Shown here piece after piece: positions 56,207-64,000 of a DNA stretch of 64,000 nt (position 1 is its first letter; each line of letters starts with the position of its first letter). This DNA comes from Bacteroides eggerthii (GTDB lineage Bacteria > Bacteroidota > Bacteroidia > Bacteroidales > Bacteroidaceae): contig NZ_CP102258.1 of assembly GCF_025146565.1 (NCBI RefSeq), positions 124,001 to 188,000 of the forward strand, read 5' to 3'. The position numbers were made by a program, and so were the translations under genes. The notes under the pieces were generated by a model. It was given only the letters and a program-made list of their open reading frames with translations. It was not told the origin of the DNA and ran no database searches.

Positions 56207-56776
56207 TTATTCTTTTTTTACTTCATTTTTGCGGATCACTTTTGCCGGATTACCCACCGCCACACAATCGGACGGAATATCTTTGGTCACCACGCTCCCC
56301 GCGCCGATAATACACCGGTCGCCAATCGTCACTCCGGGACAAATAACAGCGCCTCCGCCAATCCAGCAATCCTCACCAATCGTCACCGGATAGGCATATT
56401 CCTGCTCCACACGCCGCTCCAAATAATCAAGCGGATGCTGAGGGGTATAAATCTGTACATTGGGACCGACCAGCGTATACGCTCCGATCGTGATATATCC
56501 CCCGTCCAAAAACGTACAGTTGGAATTGATAAACACATGTTCCCCGAGACGGATGCCGTCGCCATGATCGCAACAGAAAGGCGGCCAGATTGTGGCAGAG
56601 GCGGGAATACCGGGTATCAAATCCTCCAATACCCTCCGAAACTCCTCATCATACCCGTCCATGCGGTTCAGCTTCAACAGCAGTTTCTTTGCACGTTTAA
56701 AACGTTCCTGGATTTCCGGGGAAGAGGTATTCGCCAGTTGCGAACTCCGCATTTTATCTACTTCATTCATATCCAT
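56207..56776 (-). CDS. maltose/galactoside O-acetyltransferase family protein
   Basis: Left-handed beta-helix acetyltransferase of about 189 residues (start at 56776, MDMNEVDKM; the longer frame to 56827 overlaps a hairpin, and a start at 56770 is also possible). It has the Maa N-terminal helix domain, FCCDHGDGIRLGEHVFIN, hexapeptide repeats (TIGAYTLVGPNVQIYTPQHP with the catalytic His) and IGGGAVICPGVTIGDRCIIGAGSVVTKDIP. Members acetylate sugars with acetyl-CoA; the true substrate is unknown. It lies downstream of carB after a hairpin. Confidence 0.88.
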   Translation of the reverse strand: MDMNEVDKMRSSQLANTSSPEIQERFKRAKKLLLKLNRMDGYDEEFRRVLEDLIPGIPASATIWPPFCCDHGDGIRLGEHVFINSNCTFLDGGYITIGAYTLVGPNVQIYTPQHPLDYLERRVEQEYAYPVTIGEDCWIGGGAVICPGVTIGDRCIIGAGSVVTKDIPSDCVAVGNPAKVIRKNEVKKE

Positions 56777-56819
56777 TATATATATTCTTCGGCATGCACC
56801 AATCATCAATTTATGGAAA

Positions 56820-56847
56820 GCGGACATCCCGGCTAAAGGATGTCCGC
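56820..56847 (-). terminator. hairpin after carB
   Basis: Perfect 10-bp arms GCGGACATCC (56820-56829) and GGATGTCCGC (56838-56847) with an 8-base loop, 26 bases after the carB stop; only TTT follows on the minus strand. Confidence 0.6.
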
Positions 56848-56873
56848 CCCATTACAATCGTATATCAGCAGAA

Positions 56874-59800
56874 TTATTTATATTCCTGCCAGCTCTTAAT
56901 CTGAATATCTTCCATTTTCATCTCGCAGAACGCTTCAATGAAAGCACCTGCCAGACGGGCATTCGTAATCAAAGGAATGTTATGGTCGATAGCGCCGCGG
57001 CGAATCTTGTAACCGTTGGTCAGCTCGCGCTTAGAATGGTTCTTCGGAATATTCACAATCAGGTCGAACTTATGTTCGGCAATCATCGTCATTACATTGT
57101 TTTCCGCATCGGCACGTTCATCCGGCCAGAACACAGCCTCGGTGTTCACGCCATGTGCGTTGAGGAACGCGGCGGTACCTGCCGTAGCGTAGATTTTATA
57201 CCCCTTGGCAAAGAGCATACGGCTGGCATCCAGCAGATCCACTTTCGATTTCATTGCACCGGAAGAGAACATAACACCTTTCTCCAAAGAAGGAATCTTG
57301 AAGCCGGTGGCAATCATGGAGTTCAGCAATGCTTCGGAGAAGTCGTCGCCGATACAGCCCACCTCGCCCGTAGAGGACATGTCCACGCCCAATACCGGGT
57401 CTGCCTTATGCAGACGTGAGAAGGAGAACTGAGACGCCTTTACGCCGATCCAGTCGATGTCGAACGCCGACTTGTCCGGACGGGAATAGGGAGCATCCAG
57501 CATGATCTTCGTAGCAGTCTCGATGAAGTTGCGTTTCAGCACTTTAGACACGAACGGGAAGCTACGCGAAGCACGCAAGTTACATTCGATGACCTTCACC
57601 TCGTTGTTACGTGCCAGGAACTGGATGTTGAAAGGACCGGAAATGTTAAGTTCCTTTGCTATCTGACGGCTGATCTTCTTGATACGGCGTGCCGTAGCAA
57701 AGTAGATCTTCTGCGCCGGGAACACCAGCGTAGCGTCACCGGAGTGCACACCGGCAAACTCCACGTGCTCGGAAATGGCATATTCCACCACCTCACCGTT
57801 CTGTGCCACAGCATCAAACTCAATCTCCTTTGTATTCTGCAAGAACTGAGACACCACCACCGGATACTCCTTAGAAACCTCGGCGGCCATTTTCAGGAAG
57901 TTTTCCAGTTCTTCTTCATCGTAGCACACATTCATCGCAGCGCCGGAGAGCACATACGACGGACGCACCAATACAGGATAACCCACTTTTTCAACGAATC
58001 CCTTCACGTCTTCCAGGCTGGTCAGCTCCTGCCATGCCGGCTGGTCAATGCCAAGCTGGTCGAGCATGGCAGAGAATTTGTTGCGGTTTTCTGCGCGGTC
58101 GATAGAGATGGGAGAAGTACCCAGCACAGGCACCGACTGGCGGTGGAGCTTCATGGCAAGGTTGTTCGGAATCTGTCCGCCTACGGACACGATTACGCCG
58201 CGCGGCTGTTCAAGGTCGATGACGTCGAGTACACGTTCAAAAGAAAGTTCATCGAAGTACAGGCGGTCGCACATGTCGTAGTCGGTGGACACCGTTTCAG
58301 GGTTGTAGTTAATCATGATTGACTTGTAACCCAGCTTGCGTGCCGTTTGGATAGCGTTCACAGAACACCAGTCGAACTCTACGGAAGAGCCGATGCGGTA
58401 AGCGCCCGATCCCAGTACAACTACCGACTTCTCGTTTTTATAGTAGTTCACATCATATCCCTGTACGGCATACGTCATATAGAGGTAGTTCGTCAGTTCC
58501 GGATGTTCGGAAGCAACGGTATTGATGCGCTTCACAGCCGGGAGAATACCCAACTCCTTGCGGCGGGCGCGTACCATAAGGTTCTCTTTCTCCATATTGC
58601 CTTCCGGGCTCAGCACGAAACGCGCAATCTGGAAGTCGGAGAAGCCGAGTACCTTTGCTTCGCGCAGCACGTCAGCCGGAATGTCTTCCACCTTATTATA
58701 TTGTGAAAGTTTATTTTTATAATCTACGATATTCTTCAATTTGCCGAGGAACCAGGGATCGATCTTTGTCAGTTCGAAGATGCGGTCAATGCTATACCCC
58801 TTCTCCAAAGCCTGGGCAATGGCAAATACACGCAGGTCGGTGGGGTGAGACAGTTCATGGTCCAAATCATCGAATTCCACACCGTCGTTGCCCACAAAGC
58901 CATGCATGCCTTGTCCTATCATACGCAAGCCCTTTTGGATGATTTCTTCGAAAGAGCGGCCGATAGACATGATTTCGCCCACTGACTTCATGCTCGAACC
59001 GATTTCGCGTGATACCCCCGCAAACTTCGTCAAGTCCCAACGCGGGATTTTGCAGATCAGGTAATCCAGTTGCGGAGCCTCGTAAGCCGAATTGGGAGTT
59101 CCCATTTCGCCGATCTGGTCGAGCGTATAGCCCAGCGCAATCTTGGCGGCAACGAAAGCAAGCGGATAGCCGGTGGCCTTGGATGCCAGTGCGGAAGAAC
59201 GCGACAGACGGGCATTCACCTCAATCACGCGGTAGTCGTTGGTTTCGGCATTGAATGCATACTGTATATTACATTCGCCCACGATGCCGAGGTGGCGGAT
59301 ACATTTCGTAGAAAGTTCCTGCAACATTTTCACCTGTTCGTCGGTAAGCGAGCAGGTAGGCGCAACCACGATGGACTCACCCGTATGGATGCCCAGCGGA
59401 TCGAAGTTTTCCATGCTTGCTACGGTGAAGCAGTGGTCGTTGGCATCGCGGATCACCTCAAATTCAATCTCTTTCCAGCCCTTCAAGGACTCTTCCACCA
59501 GAATCTGCTTGGAGAAAGCAAAAGAGCTCTCGGCCAGTTTCAGGAATTCCTCCTCGTTGGCACAGATACCGCTGCCCAGTCCGCCCAAGGCATAAGCCGA
59601 ACGCACCATTACGGGATAACCGATTTTGCGGGCTGCGGCGAGGGCGTCTTCCATGCTTTCCACAGCTTGGCTGACGGGCGTCTTCATCTCTATTTCGTCC
59701 AGCTTCTTCACAAAAAGGTCGCGGTCTTCGGTGTACATGATAGCCTCTACGGAGGTTCCCAGCACACGTACGCCGTATTTATCTAAAACGCCGTTGGTAT

Positions 59801-60101
59801 AGAGTTCCGCACCACAGTTCAGTGCGGTCTGTCCGCCAAAAGCTAACAAAATGCCATCCGGATGTTCTTTCTTGATGATTTCCTCTACAAAATAAGGAGT
59901 CACCGGCAAGAAATAAACCTGATCGGCAATACCTTCCGATGTTTGGATTGTAGCAATGTTCGGGTTCACCAATACCGAACTTATACCCTCTTCACGCAAA
60001 GCCTTCAAAGCCTGCGAGCCGGAATAGTCAAACTCTCCCGCCTGACCGATCTTGAGCGCACCTGAGCCCAAAACAAGCACTTTCTTCAAATTCTTTTCCA
60101 T
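56874..60101 (-). CDS. carB: carbamoyl-phosphate synthase large subunit
   Basis: Makes carbamoyl phosphate from ammonia, bicarbonate and two ATP, for pyrimidines and arginine. The 1075 residues contain the two homologous halves: KVLVLGSGALKIGQAGEFDY in the first and VVVLGSGAYRIGSSVEFDWC in the second, each with an ATP-grasp domain (MVRSAYALGGLGSG; LVRPSYVLSGAAMN), and a C-terminal MGS-like allosteric domain (about 940-1075) where UMP or IMP binds in relatives. Length equals the E. coli protein (1073). The small subunit gene carA is not adjacent: the next gene upstream is the divergent trpS. The leader holds a candidate attenuator, described separately. Confidence 0.97.
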   Translation of the reverse strand: MEKNLKKVLVLGSGALKIGQAGEFDYSGSQALKALREEGISSVLVNPNIATIQTSEGIADQVYFLPVTPYFVEEIIKKEHPDGILLAFGGQTALNCGAELYTNGVLDKYGVRVLGTSVEAIMYTEDRDLFVKKLDEIEMKTPVSQAVESMEDALAAARKIGYPVMVRSAYALGGLGSGICANEEEFLKLAESSFAFSKQILVEESLKGWKEIEFEVIRDANDHCFTVASMENFDPLGIHTGESIVVAPTCSLTDEQVKMLQELSTKCIRHLGIVGECNIQYAFNAETNDYRVIEVNARLSRSSALASKATGYPLAFVAAKIALGYTLDQIGEMGTPNSAYEAPQLDYLICKIPRWDLTKFAGVSREIGSSMKSVGEIMSIGRSFEEIIQKGLRMIGQGMHGFVGNDGVEFDDLDHELSHPTDLRVFAIAQALEKGYSIDRIFELTKIDPWFLGKLKNIVDYKNKLSQYNKVEDIPADVLREAKVLGFSDFQIARFVLSPEGNMEKENLMVRARRKELGILPAVKRINTVASEHPELTNYLYMTYAVQGYDVNYYKNEKSVVVLGSGAYRIGSSVEFDWCSVNAIQTARKLGYKSIMINYNPETVSTDYDMCDRLYFDELSFERVLDVIDLEQPRGVIVSVGGQIPNNLAMKLHRQSVPVLGTSPISIDRAENRNKFSAMLDQLGIDQPAWQELTSLEDVKGFVEKVGYPVLVRPSYVLSGAAMNVCYDEEELENFLKMAAEVSKEYPVVVSQFLQNTKEIEFDAVAQNGEVVEYAISEHVEFAGVHSGDATLVFPAQKIYFATARRIKKISRQIAKELNISGPFNIQFLARNNEVKVIECNLRASRSFPFVSKVLKRNFIETATKIMLDAPYSRPDKSAFDIDWIGVKASQFSFSRLHKADPVLGVDMSSTGEVGCIGDDFSEALLNSMIATGFKIPSLEKGVMFSSGAMKSKVDLLDASRMLFAKGYKIYATAGTAAFLNAHGVNTEAVFWPDERADAENNVMTMIAEHKFDLIVNIPKNHSKRELTNGYKIRRGAIDHNIPLITNARLAGAFIEAFCEMKMEDIQIKSWQEYK

Positions 60102-60159
60102 ATCTCTTTTGTTATCTATGTAAGTTCACTTTTTACGTTCTTCCCACCTATACAAAAAA

Positions 60160-60191
60160 AATGCGTTACCCCGATTAAGGATTAACGCATT
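60160..60191 (-). promoter_or_regulatory. leader terminator (attenuator) of carB
   Basis: On the minus strand AATGCGTTA (60191-60183) pairs with TAACGCATT (60168-60160), then more T follow (a run of eight T in all, to 60154). It lies 53 bases before the carB ATG, inside the transcribed leader, where a simple terminator would block carB. The stop codon of a 33-codon frame lies in the first arm. Confidence 0.65.
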
Positions 60192-60283
60192 ACCAAAGAA
60201 CTAAAAATATTGTTTTCGGAAAAAGAGAAACCGACGGCTAACGAATGAAATTCATTCGAACGAAGGTTGTATGTACTTCTCAT
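60182..60283 (-). CDS. candidate leader peptide of carB, 33 residues
   Basis: ATG at 60283 follows AGGA closely (GCAGGAAATG) and the frame ends with TAA at 60182, within the 5' arm of the leader terminator. The peptide opens MRSTYNLRSNEFHSL and ends FSSLVMR; it has four Phe and eight Ser and no run of one regulatory amino acid. U-rich stretches (TTTCTCTTTTTCC and ATATTTTTAG) precede the hairpin. A short palindrome (60242-60258) lies inside the frame. The layout resembles the pyrBI leader of enteric bacteria, where a ribosome close behind the polymerase prevents termination when UTP is low. That such a mechanism works here is inference. Confidence 0.45.
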   Translation of the reverse strand: MRSTYNLRSNEFHSLAVGFSFSENNIFSSLVMR

Positions 60284-60318
60284 TTCCTGCGATTGCATAA
60301 CTGTCTTTAAAATTTGTG

Positions 60319-60350
60319 CAAAGTAACGACTTATTTACGATTTGAGCAAA
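60319..60350 (-). promoter_or_regulatory. probable promoter of carB
   Basis: On the minus strand TTTG (60350-60347), 20 bases, then TTACTTTG (60326-60319), one base off the -7 consensus. Transcription would begin near 60312, giving a leader of about 210 bases with the short frame and terminator. Confidence 0.55.
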
Positions 60351-60402
60351 TTAATCAAAGAAATAAATTTCTTATCCGAAAAGAATAGTTACATTTGTAA
60401 CA

Positions 60403-60504
60403 ATGCAGTCTTAGAATCAAGCTTTCATTTATAGGAATTAAGCTTTCATTTATAAAAATCAAACTTTCATTCTTGAAAATGAAAGCTTGATTCTAAGACT
60501 GCAT
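60403..60504. repeat. perfect 28-bp inverted repeat with 21-bp tandem units
   Basis: Left arm 60403-60430 and right arm 60477-60504 are exact reverse complements, 46 bases apart. From 60415 there are three tandem 21-base units (starts 60415, 60436, 60457) that share AAnCTTTCATT-like cores such as AAGCTTTCATTTATA. The right arm can thus pair with any of the three units. It lies between the divergent carB and trpS promoters. Confidence 0.8.
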
Positions 60505-60660
60505 CGCCACAATAAGAACTTCATAATACAAGGGAAAGATGTCTGCACAGCAATATAATGAAAGAAATGCCCGATATTCATGGAACGGACAAGGCTCCCG
60601 GCACAGAGCATGGCTTCCGCCGTTTAATTTTTAGGGCAATGCACTGCATTAGATGAAAAT
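60505..60660. other. remaining gap before the trpS promoter
   Basis: I see no convincing gene here. A 31-codon frame (60539-60634) after AAGGGAAAG has two Trp codons but ends before the likely trpS promoter, so it is not accepted as a leader. Confidence 0.5.
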
Positions 60661-60665
60661 AATGG

Positions 60666-60673
60666 TATCTTTG
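60666..60673 (+). promoter_or_regulatory. probable promoter of trpS
   Basis: TATCTTTG followed by C fits the -7 box; the -33 position reads ACTG and not TTTG. Distance to the trpS ATG is 52 bases. Confidence 0.5.
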
Positions 60674-60725
60674 CATTCCGTTACAACAGACAGGATTTTA
60701 TAAGGAAAAAATAATAAATACAGAT

Positions 60726-61820
60726 ATGGCAAAAGAAAAAATCATCCTTACGGGCGACCGGCCCACAGGACGCCTGCACATCGGACATTATGTAGGCTCA
60801 TTGAGACGCAGAGTGGAGTTGCAGAACTCCGGACTGTATGACAAGACATTCGTGTTCATAGCCGATGCACAAGCATTGACAGACAACATGGAGAACCCTG
60901 AGAAAGTTCGTCAGAACGTTATTGAAGTGGCACTCGACTATCTGGCATGCGGACTGGATCCGGCAAAGAGCACCATCTTCATCCAGTCGCAAATACCGGA
61001 ACTGTGCGAACTCACATTCTACTATATGGACCTCGTCACCGTATCACGCCTGCAGCGCAACCCGACGGTGAAGACGGAAATCCAAATGCGCAACTTCGAG
61101 ACGAGCATCCCGGTAGGTTTCTTCACCTATCCCATCAGTCAGGCTGCGGACATTACGGCCTTCCGCGCCACCACCGTTCCCGTAGGCGAAGACCAGGAAC
61201 CGATGATTGAGCAGGCCCGCGAAATCGTACGCCGCTTCAACTTCATCTACGGCGACACACTGGTAGAGCCCGAAATCCTTCTGCCGGACAACGCAGCCTG
61301 CCTGCGCCTGCCGGGAACAGACGGAAAAGCCAAGATGAGCAAGTCACTGGGCAACTGCATCTACCTTTCCGACACAGCCGACGAGGTGCAGAAGAAAGTG
61401 AAAAGCATGTACACCGACCCCAACCACCTGCGCGTGCAGGATCCGGGCAAAATTGAGGGCAATACCGTATTTACTTATCTGGACGCCTTCTGCCGCCCCG
61501 AACATTTTGAACGTTACCTGCCCGACTACCCCTCTCTGGAAGAATTGAAGGCGCACTACCAACGTGGCGGACTGGGCGACATGAAAGTGAAAGGTTTCCT
61601 CAACAACATCATGCAGGAGACGTTGGAACCGATTCGTAATCGCCGCAAGGAGTTCGAAAAGGACATTCCCGCCATCTACGAGATGCTGAGAAAAGGTTGC
61701 GAAACAGCACGCGAAACAGCCGCCGCAACATTGGACGATGTGCGTCGCGCCATGAAAATCAACTATTTTGACGACGCGGAACTGATTGCGGAACAAGTGA
61801 AAAAGTTCAGCGCAGAATAA
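60726..61820 (+). CDS. trpS: tryptophanyl-tRNA synthetase
   Basis: Class Ic synthetase of 364 residues. ATP-site motifs are HIGH ([12 protein letters not shown]) near residue 19 and KMSKS ([11 protein letters not shown]) near residue 203. The N-terminal [12 protein letters not shown] opening in place of the B. stearothermophilus-type GIQPSG, and the longer C-terminus, fit the subgroup common in Bacteroidetes and Firmicutes. Divergent from carB and followed by a repeat-like element and a terminator. Confidence 0.96.
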   Translation: MAKEKIILTGDRPTGRLHIGHYVGSLRRRVELQNSGLYDKTFVFIADAQALTDNMENPEKVRQNVIEVALDYLACGLDPAKSTIFIQSQIPELCELTFYYMDLVTVSRLQRNPTVKTEIQMRNFETSIPVGFFTYPISQAADITAFRATTVPVGEDQEPMIEQAREIVRRFNFIYGDTLVEPEILLPDNAACLRLPGTDGKAKMSKSLGNCIYLSDTADEVQKKVKSMYTDPNHLRVQDPGKIEGNTVFTYLDAFCRPEHFERYLPDYPSLEELKAHYQRGGLGDMKVKGFLNNIMQETLEPIRNRRKEFEKDIPAIYEMLRKGCETARETAAATLDDVRRAMKINYFDDAELIAEQVKKFSAE

Positions 61821-61827
61821 AGGTTTC

Positions 61828-61887
61828 ACCACAGAGGAGACAGAGTTTCGCGGAGGATTCTTCCTTTAATACTGTACCCTCTGTGGT
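61828..61887. repeat. REP-like inverted repeat after trpS
   Basis: ACCACAGAGG (61828-61837) and CCTCTGTGGT (61878-61887) are exact complements; the interior reads AGACAGAGTTTCGCGGAGG. Sequences of the type ACCACAGAGGACACAGAG recur between genes in many bacteria. It is not a terminator on the plus strand, as six A follow. Confidence 0.55.
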
Positions 61888-61903
61888 AAAAAAGCATACA
61901 AGA

Positions 61904-61935
61904 AAGGGCTGTACCCGTCACCGGATACAGCCCTT
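61904..61935. terminator. bidirectional terminator between trpS and ompA-family gene
   Basis: Perfect 10-bp arms AAGGGCTGTA (61904-61913) and TACAGCCCTT (61926-61935), 12-base loop; TTCTTTT follows on the plus strand, and a T run exists further out on the minus strand. Confidence 0.8.
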
Positions 61936-61957
61936 GTTCTTTTCCATTATTTATCTG

Positions 61958-63148
61958 TTAGTTAGCAGATTTCACCAGTACCACACGATTCAGGATGGGC
62001 TGTCCGAACTTGTCAACACCACCGTCGGCAGAAATCTTCAGGCGGTCGGCAGAGATTCCGTAGTCCTTCACCAAAACATCCACCACTGCCTGTGCACGTT
62101 TCAAGCTCAACTCCTTGTTGAACTCAGGAGTACCTGTGGCAGAGTCGGCATAACCGTTTACGGTGTAAGTCGCGTTCGGGAATTCCTGCATCTGTTTGGC
62201 CAGATAAGAGATGTTCATCACCTCACGCGGAGACACCTCGGCAGAACCTATATTGAAGAATACGGTACGCGGCGCGATATTCGGATCGGTAACGACAACT
62301 TCGGTTTCAGCAACCTCTACCGGTCTGTTCTGTGCAGCGGTCAGAGCCGATTCGAGCTGTTGGTTGGCAGCAGCCATTTCAGCAATCTGCTGTTGCATGG
62401 CAGAGAGTTCAAGCGCTGAAATCAACTGCGGCATCGGACGGTTGAAACCGCGTTTCGGGAAGTGGTAGGTCAGACCGAGCGTTGCACTGAACACACCGTC
62501 ATAACCCTTACCGGCAACTGTTCCGTCAAACTTGTCCTCAGTCCCCATTGCACTCAGCTCCAAATTAATGTCGATCGCATTCGAAATGCGGAAGCGGTTG
62601 ATAATACCGGCGTTCACCGACAGGGCCTGACGATGGGGCTTGGTATAGTTATGAGTGATACCGGCACCCAAATAAGGAATTATTTCATATACGCGGTATT
62701 GATTGTAACCGCCAAACAAGGCATTCAGATTGAACATCACATCACCATGAAAGTTCATATACTCAAAGCGTTGCTTGTACGAACCGTTTTCACGTTGAGT
62801 GCCCTTTACATAATCGGCAAACGGATCCATCGTGAAACCTTTTGCCTGAAGACCACTATACTGCAAACGCAATCCGAGACCCGGAGTAAACCATTTGCCG
62901 ACAGAGATGTTCATCGTAGGACTGATGCGCTTGCCGAAGTCGCCCAACTGCTGGTCGTTATCTCCATACATCACCGATGCACCGCCTCCGATAGAAAAGA
63001 ACCAGTTGCTCCAAAATGGATTTGTGATTACTTGGTACTTGTCCTGTACCTGAATAATGTCGACCTGTTCCACAACGACAGGTTTTTGCTGCGCCATAGC
63101 AGCAGAAGATACGCCGGCCAATGCCAGCAACATTAGAATCTTTTTCAT
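61958..63148 (-). CDS. OmpA family outer membrane protein
   Basis: 396 residues from the start at 63148 (MKKILMLLALAGVSSAAMAQ signal peptide); a frame from 63190 adds 14 residues before it. An N-terminal beta-barrel of about 230 residues, a short coiled stretch (SALELSAMQQQIAEMAAANQ), and a C-terminal OmpA domain that binds peptidoglycan: FFNIGSAEVSPREVMNISYL, VNGYADSATGTPEFNKELS with the Asp/Arg anchor, and ELSLKRAQAVVDVLV. It ties the outer membrane to the cell wall, and such proteins are abundant in Bacteroides. A -7 box TAGTTTTG is at 63214-63221 (minus). Confidence 0.92.
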   Translation of the reverse strand: MKKILMLLALAGVSSAAMAQQKPVVVEQVDIIQVQDKYQVITNPFWSNWFFSIGGGASVMYGDNDQQLGDFGKRISPTMNISVGKWFTPGLGLRLQYSGLQAKGFTMDPFADYVKGTQRENGSYKQRFEYMNFHGDVMFNLNALFGGYNQYRVYEIIPYLGAGITHNYTKPHRQALSVNAGIINRFRISNAIDINLELSAMGTEDKFDGTVAGKGYDGVFSATLGLTYHFPKRGFNRPMPQLISALELSAMQQQIAEMAAANQQLESALTAAQNRPVEVAETEVVVTDPNIAPRTVFFNIGSAEVSPREVMNISYLAKQMQEFPNATYTVNGYADSATGTPEFNKELSLKRAQAVVDVLVKDYGISADRLKISADGGVDKFGQPILNRVVLVKSAN

Positions 63149-63213
63149 ATACCTAAAATAGTTAAGTTGGTTAATTAAATTCTTTATCATTCAAACTGAT
63201 TAATTAACACCAG

Positions 63214-63221
63214 CAAAACTA
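63214..63221 (-). promoter_or_regulatory. probable -7 element of the OmpA-family gene
   Basis: TAGTTTTG on the minus strand, 66 bases before the start codon; no TTTG at -33. Confidence 0.4.
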
Positions 63222-63267
63222 AAAGGTTCTGAAAAAAAGATTTTTTTTTAAAGAGCCTGCTTAAAGA

Positions 63268-64000
63268 TCACTTCAAAAACAGTTTTTCAATATCTTCTTC
63301 TTTAATGGTAGAAAGTACCGTACGTCCGTCGGGCGTATAATTAGGCGTGGCACAGGCAAACAGACTGTCTACGAGGTTGGACATTTCATCATTGCTCAAC
63401 ACCTGCCCGTAGACGATAGCCGCCGCGCGCGCCAATGTCAGCGCAAGGATTGTCCGGACTTCTTCTTTCACATCGCTGCCTTTTTCCATAGCGGTATGCA
63501 CCATATTACGCACCAGCTCCACCGGATTCAGCCCTTCGATGCCGGAAGGGATGCCGTTGATAGCGTAACTGCCCCCGCCCAAAGGACTCAGGTCGAAACC
63601 TACTGCCGCCAAATCGTCCGACAGGCTCTCCAACACCGCCGCTTCGGAAGCCGGCAACTGGACGATCTCCGGGAACAACACTCCCTGAGACACCCCCTGC
63701 TTCTGGCGAATCTGGTTCATATAACGATCGAACAGCACCCGCACATGCGCACGATGCTGGTCTATCAGCATCAAACCGGATTTTACGGAAGTAAGAATAA
63801 AACGTCCTTTGAATTGCAGATGCTGCGCTCCCTTTTCCATGGAAGAGGACTCACCGGAATACAGAGAAGGAGACTGGGAAAGCTCAGAGGCAGGCTCTGT
63901 CACATCTGAAACGGTTGTCTCGAAATCAAGAGGTTCCTCCGCAGCAGGTTCGTTCATCTTGCTCGCCTTCTCCAAGCCGGAGTATAACCCTTCCCATTCC
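63268..64000 (-). CDS. mutL: DNA mismatch repair protein MutL, C-terminal part
   Basis: Only the last 243 codons lie in the window; the frame is open to the right edge (EWEGLYSG precedes [10 protein letters not shown]), so the ATPase domain is outside. The visible part is an acidic linker followed by the C-terminal dimerisation domain ([20 protein letters not shown], then [18 protein letters not shown]). The endonuclease motif DQHA-xx-E-xxxx-E reads [12 protein letters not shown] here, and the late CPHGRP-like metal motif reads NYTPDGRT. The metal site thus looks altered. Three bases of a stop codon follow at 63268; the neighbouring OmpA-family gene is on the same strand. Confidence 0.9.
   Translation of the reverse strand, partial: EWEGLYSGLEKASKMNEPAAEEPLDFETTVSDVTEPASELSQSPSLYSGESSSMEKGAQHLQFKGRFILTSVKSGLMLIDQHRAHVRVLFDRYMNQIRQKQGVSQGVLFPEIVQLPASEAAVLESLSDDLAAVGFDLSPLGGGSYAINGIPSGIEGLNPVELVRNMVHTAMEKGSDVKEEVRTILALTLARAAAIVYGQVLSNDEMSNLVDSLFACATPNYTPDGRTVLSTIKEEDIEKLFLK

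Noticed and set aside
60539..60634. 31-codon frame with two Trp codons before trpS, preceded by a purine-rich stretch
   Set aside because: It ends before the best trpS promoter box (60666-60673) and has no attenuator hairpin between it and trpS, so a Trp leader peptide is not supported.

Overview
The window is a stretch of a Bacteroides chromosome (species not resolved). Reasons: SusC/SusD pair, a hybrid two-component regulator, Bacteroidales-type promoters (TTTG, about 19 bases, then TAnnTTTG), near absence of Shine-Dalgarno sites, Ser-type sulfatase, and a full set of Bacteroidetes-typical housekeeping genes. No insertion sequence, phage, integrase or CRISPR array is visible.

Layout. 1-576: no protein gene; a palindromic operator-like site, a textbook promoter and a terminator that together outline a possible small RNA. 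577-4899 (minus): tricorn-like S41 peptidase and malate dehydrogenase. 5130-11242 (plus): a coiled-coil membrane protein, then a TolC/HlyD/ABC-2/ABC-2 export operon without its own ATPase. 11212-33093: a heparin/heparan sulfate utilisation locus. A divergent heparinase I (PL13) and a hybrid sensor-regulator sit at its left, followed by surface glycan-binding protein, SusC, SusD, GH88 unsaturated glucuronidase, heparinase II/III (PL12), Ser-type sulfatase, a DUF3604/PHP-like lipoprotein of unknown role, a ROK sugar kinase and an MFS sugar transporter. The logic is: surface capture, TonB-dependent import, periplasmic cleavage by lyases, removal of the unsaturated uronate and of sulfate, transport and phosphorylation of the monosaccharide; the regulator senses an oligosaccharide in the periplasm.

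33180-42516 (minus): a nine-gene directon with a GH109-like oxidoreductase, Mrp ATPase, TrmB, a metallo-beta-lactamase-fold protein, IlvE, XseB, XseA, a subtilisin-like protease and MnmA. 42900-44877 (plus): a phosphate-selective-type porin and a protein with an exonuclease-X/DUF3820-like segment. 44879-46746 (minus): IspF, a FAH-family hydrolase and the redox repressor Rex. 46916-47275: a SUI1/eIF1-like factor. 47367-50356 (minus): EF-Ts, S2, S9 and L13 with recognisable leader regions. 50685-55737 (minus): DUF4488 protein, AsnS, an RluB-like pseudouridine synthase with five in-frame 78-bp repeats, and PurB. Then two identical tRNA-Val(TAC) genes, a maltose-type O-acetyltransferase and CarB.

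The 624-bp gap between carB and the divergent trpS holds the most unusual regulatory DNA: a candidate leader-peptide attenuator in front of carB and a perfect 28-bp inverted repeat built on three 21-bp tandem units. The window ends with an OmpA-family protein and the C-terminal part of mutL, which runs off the right edge.
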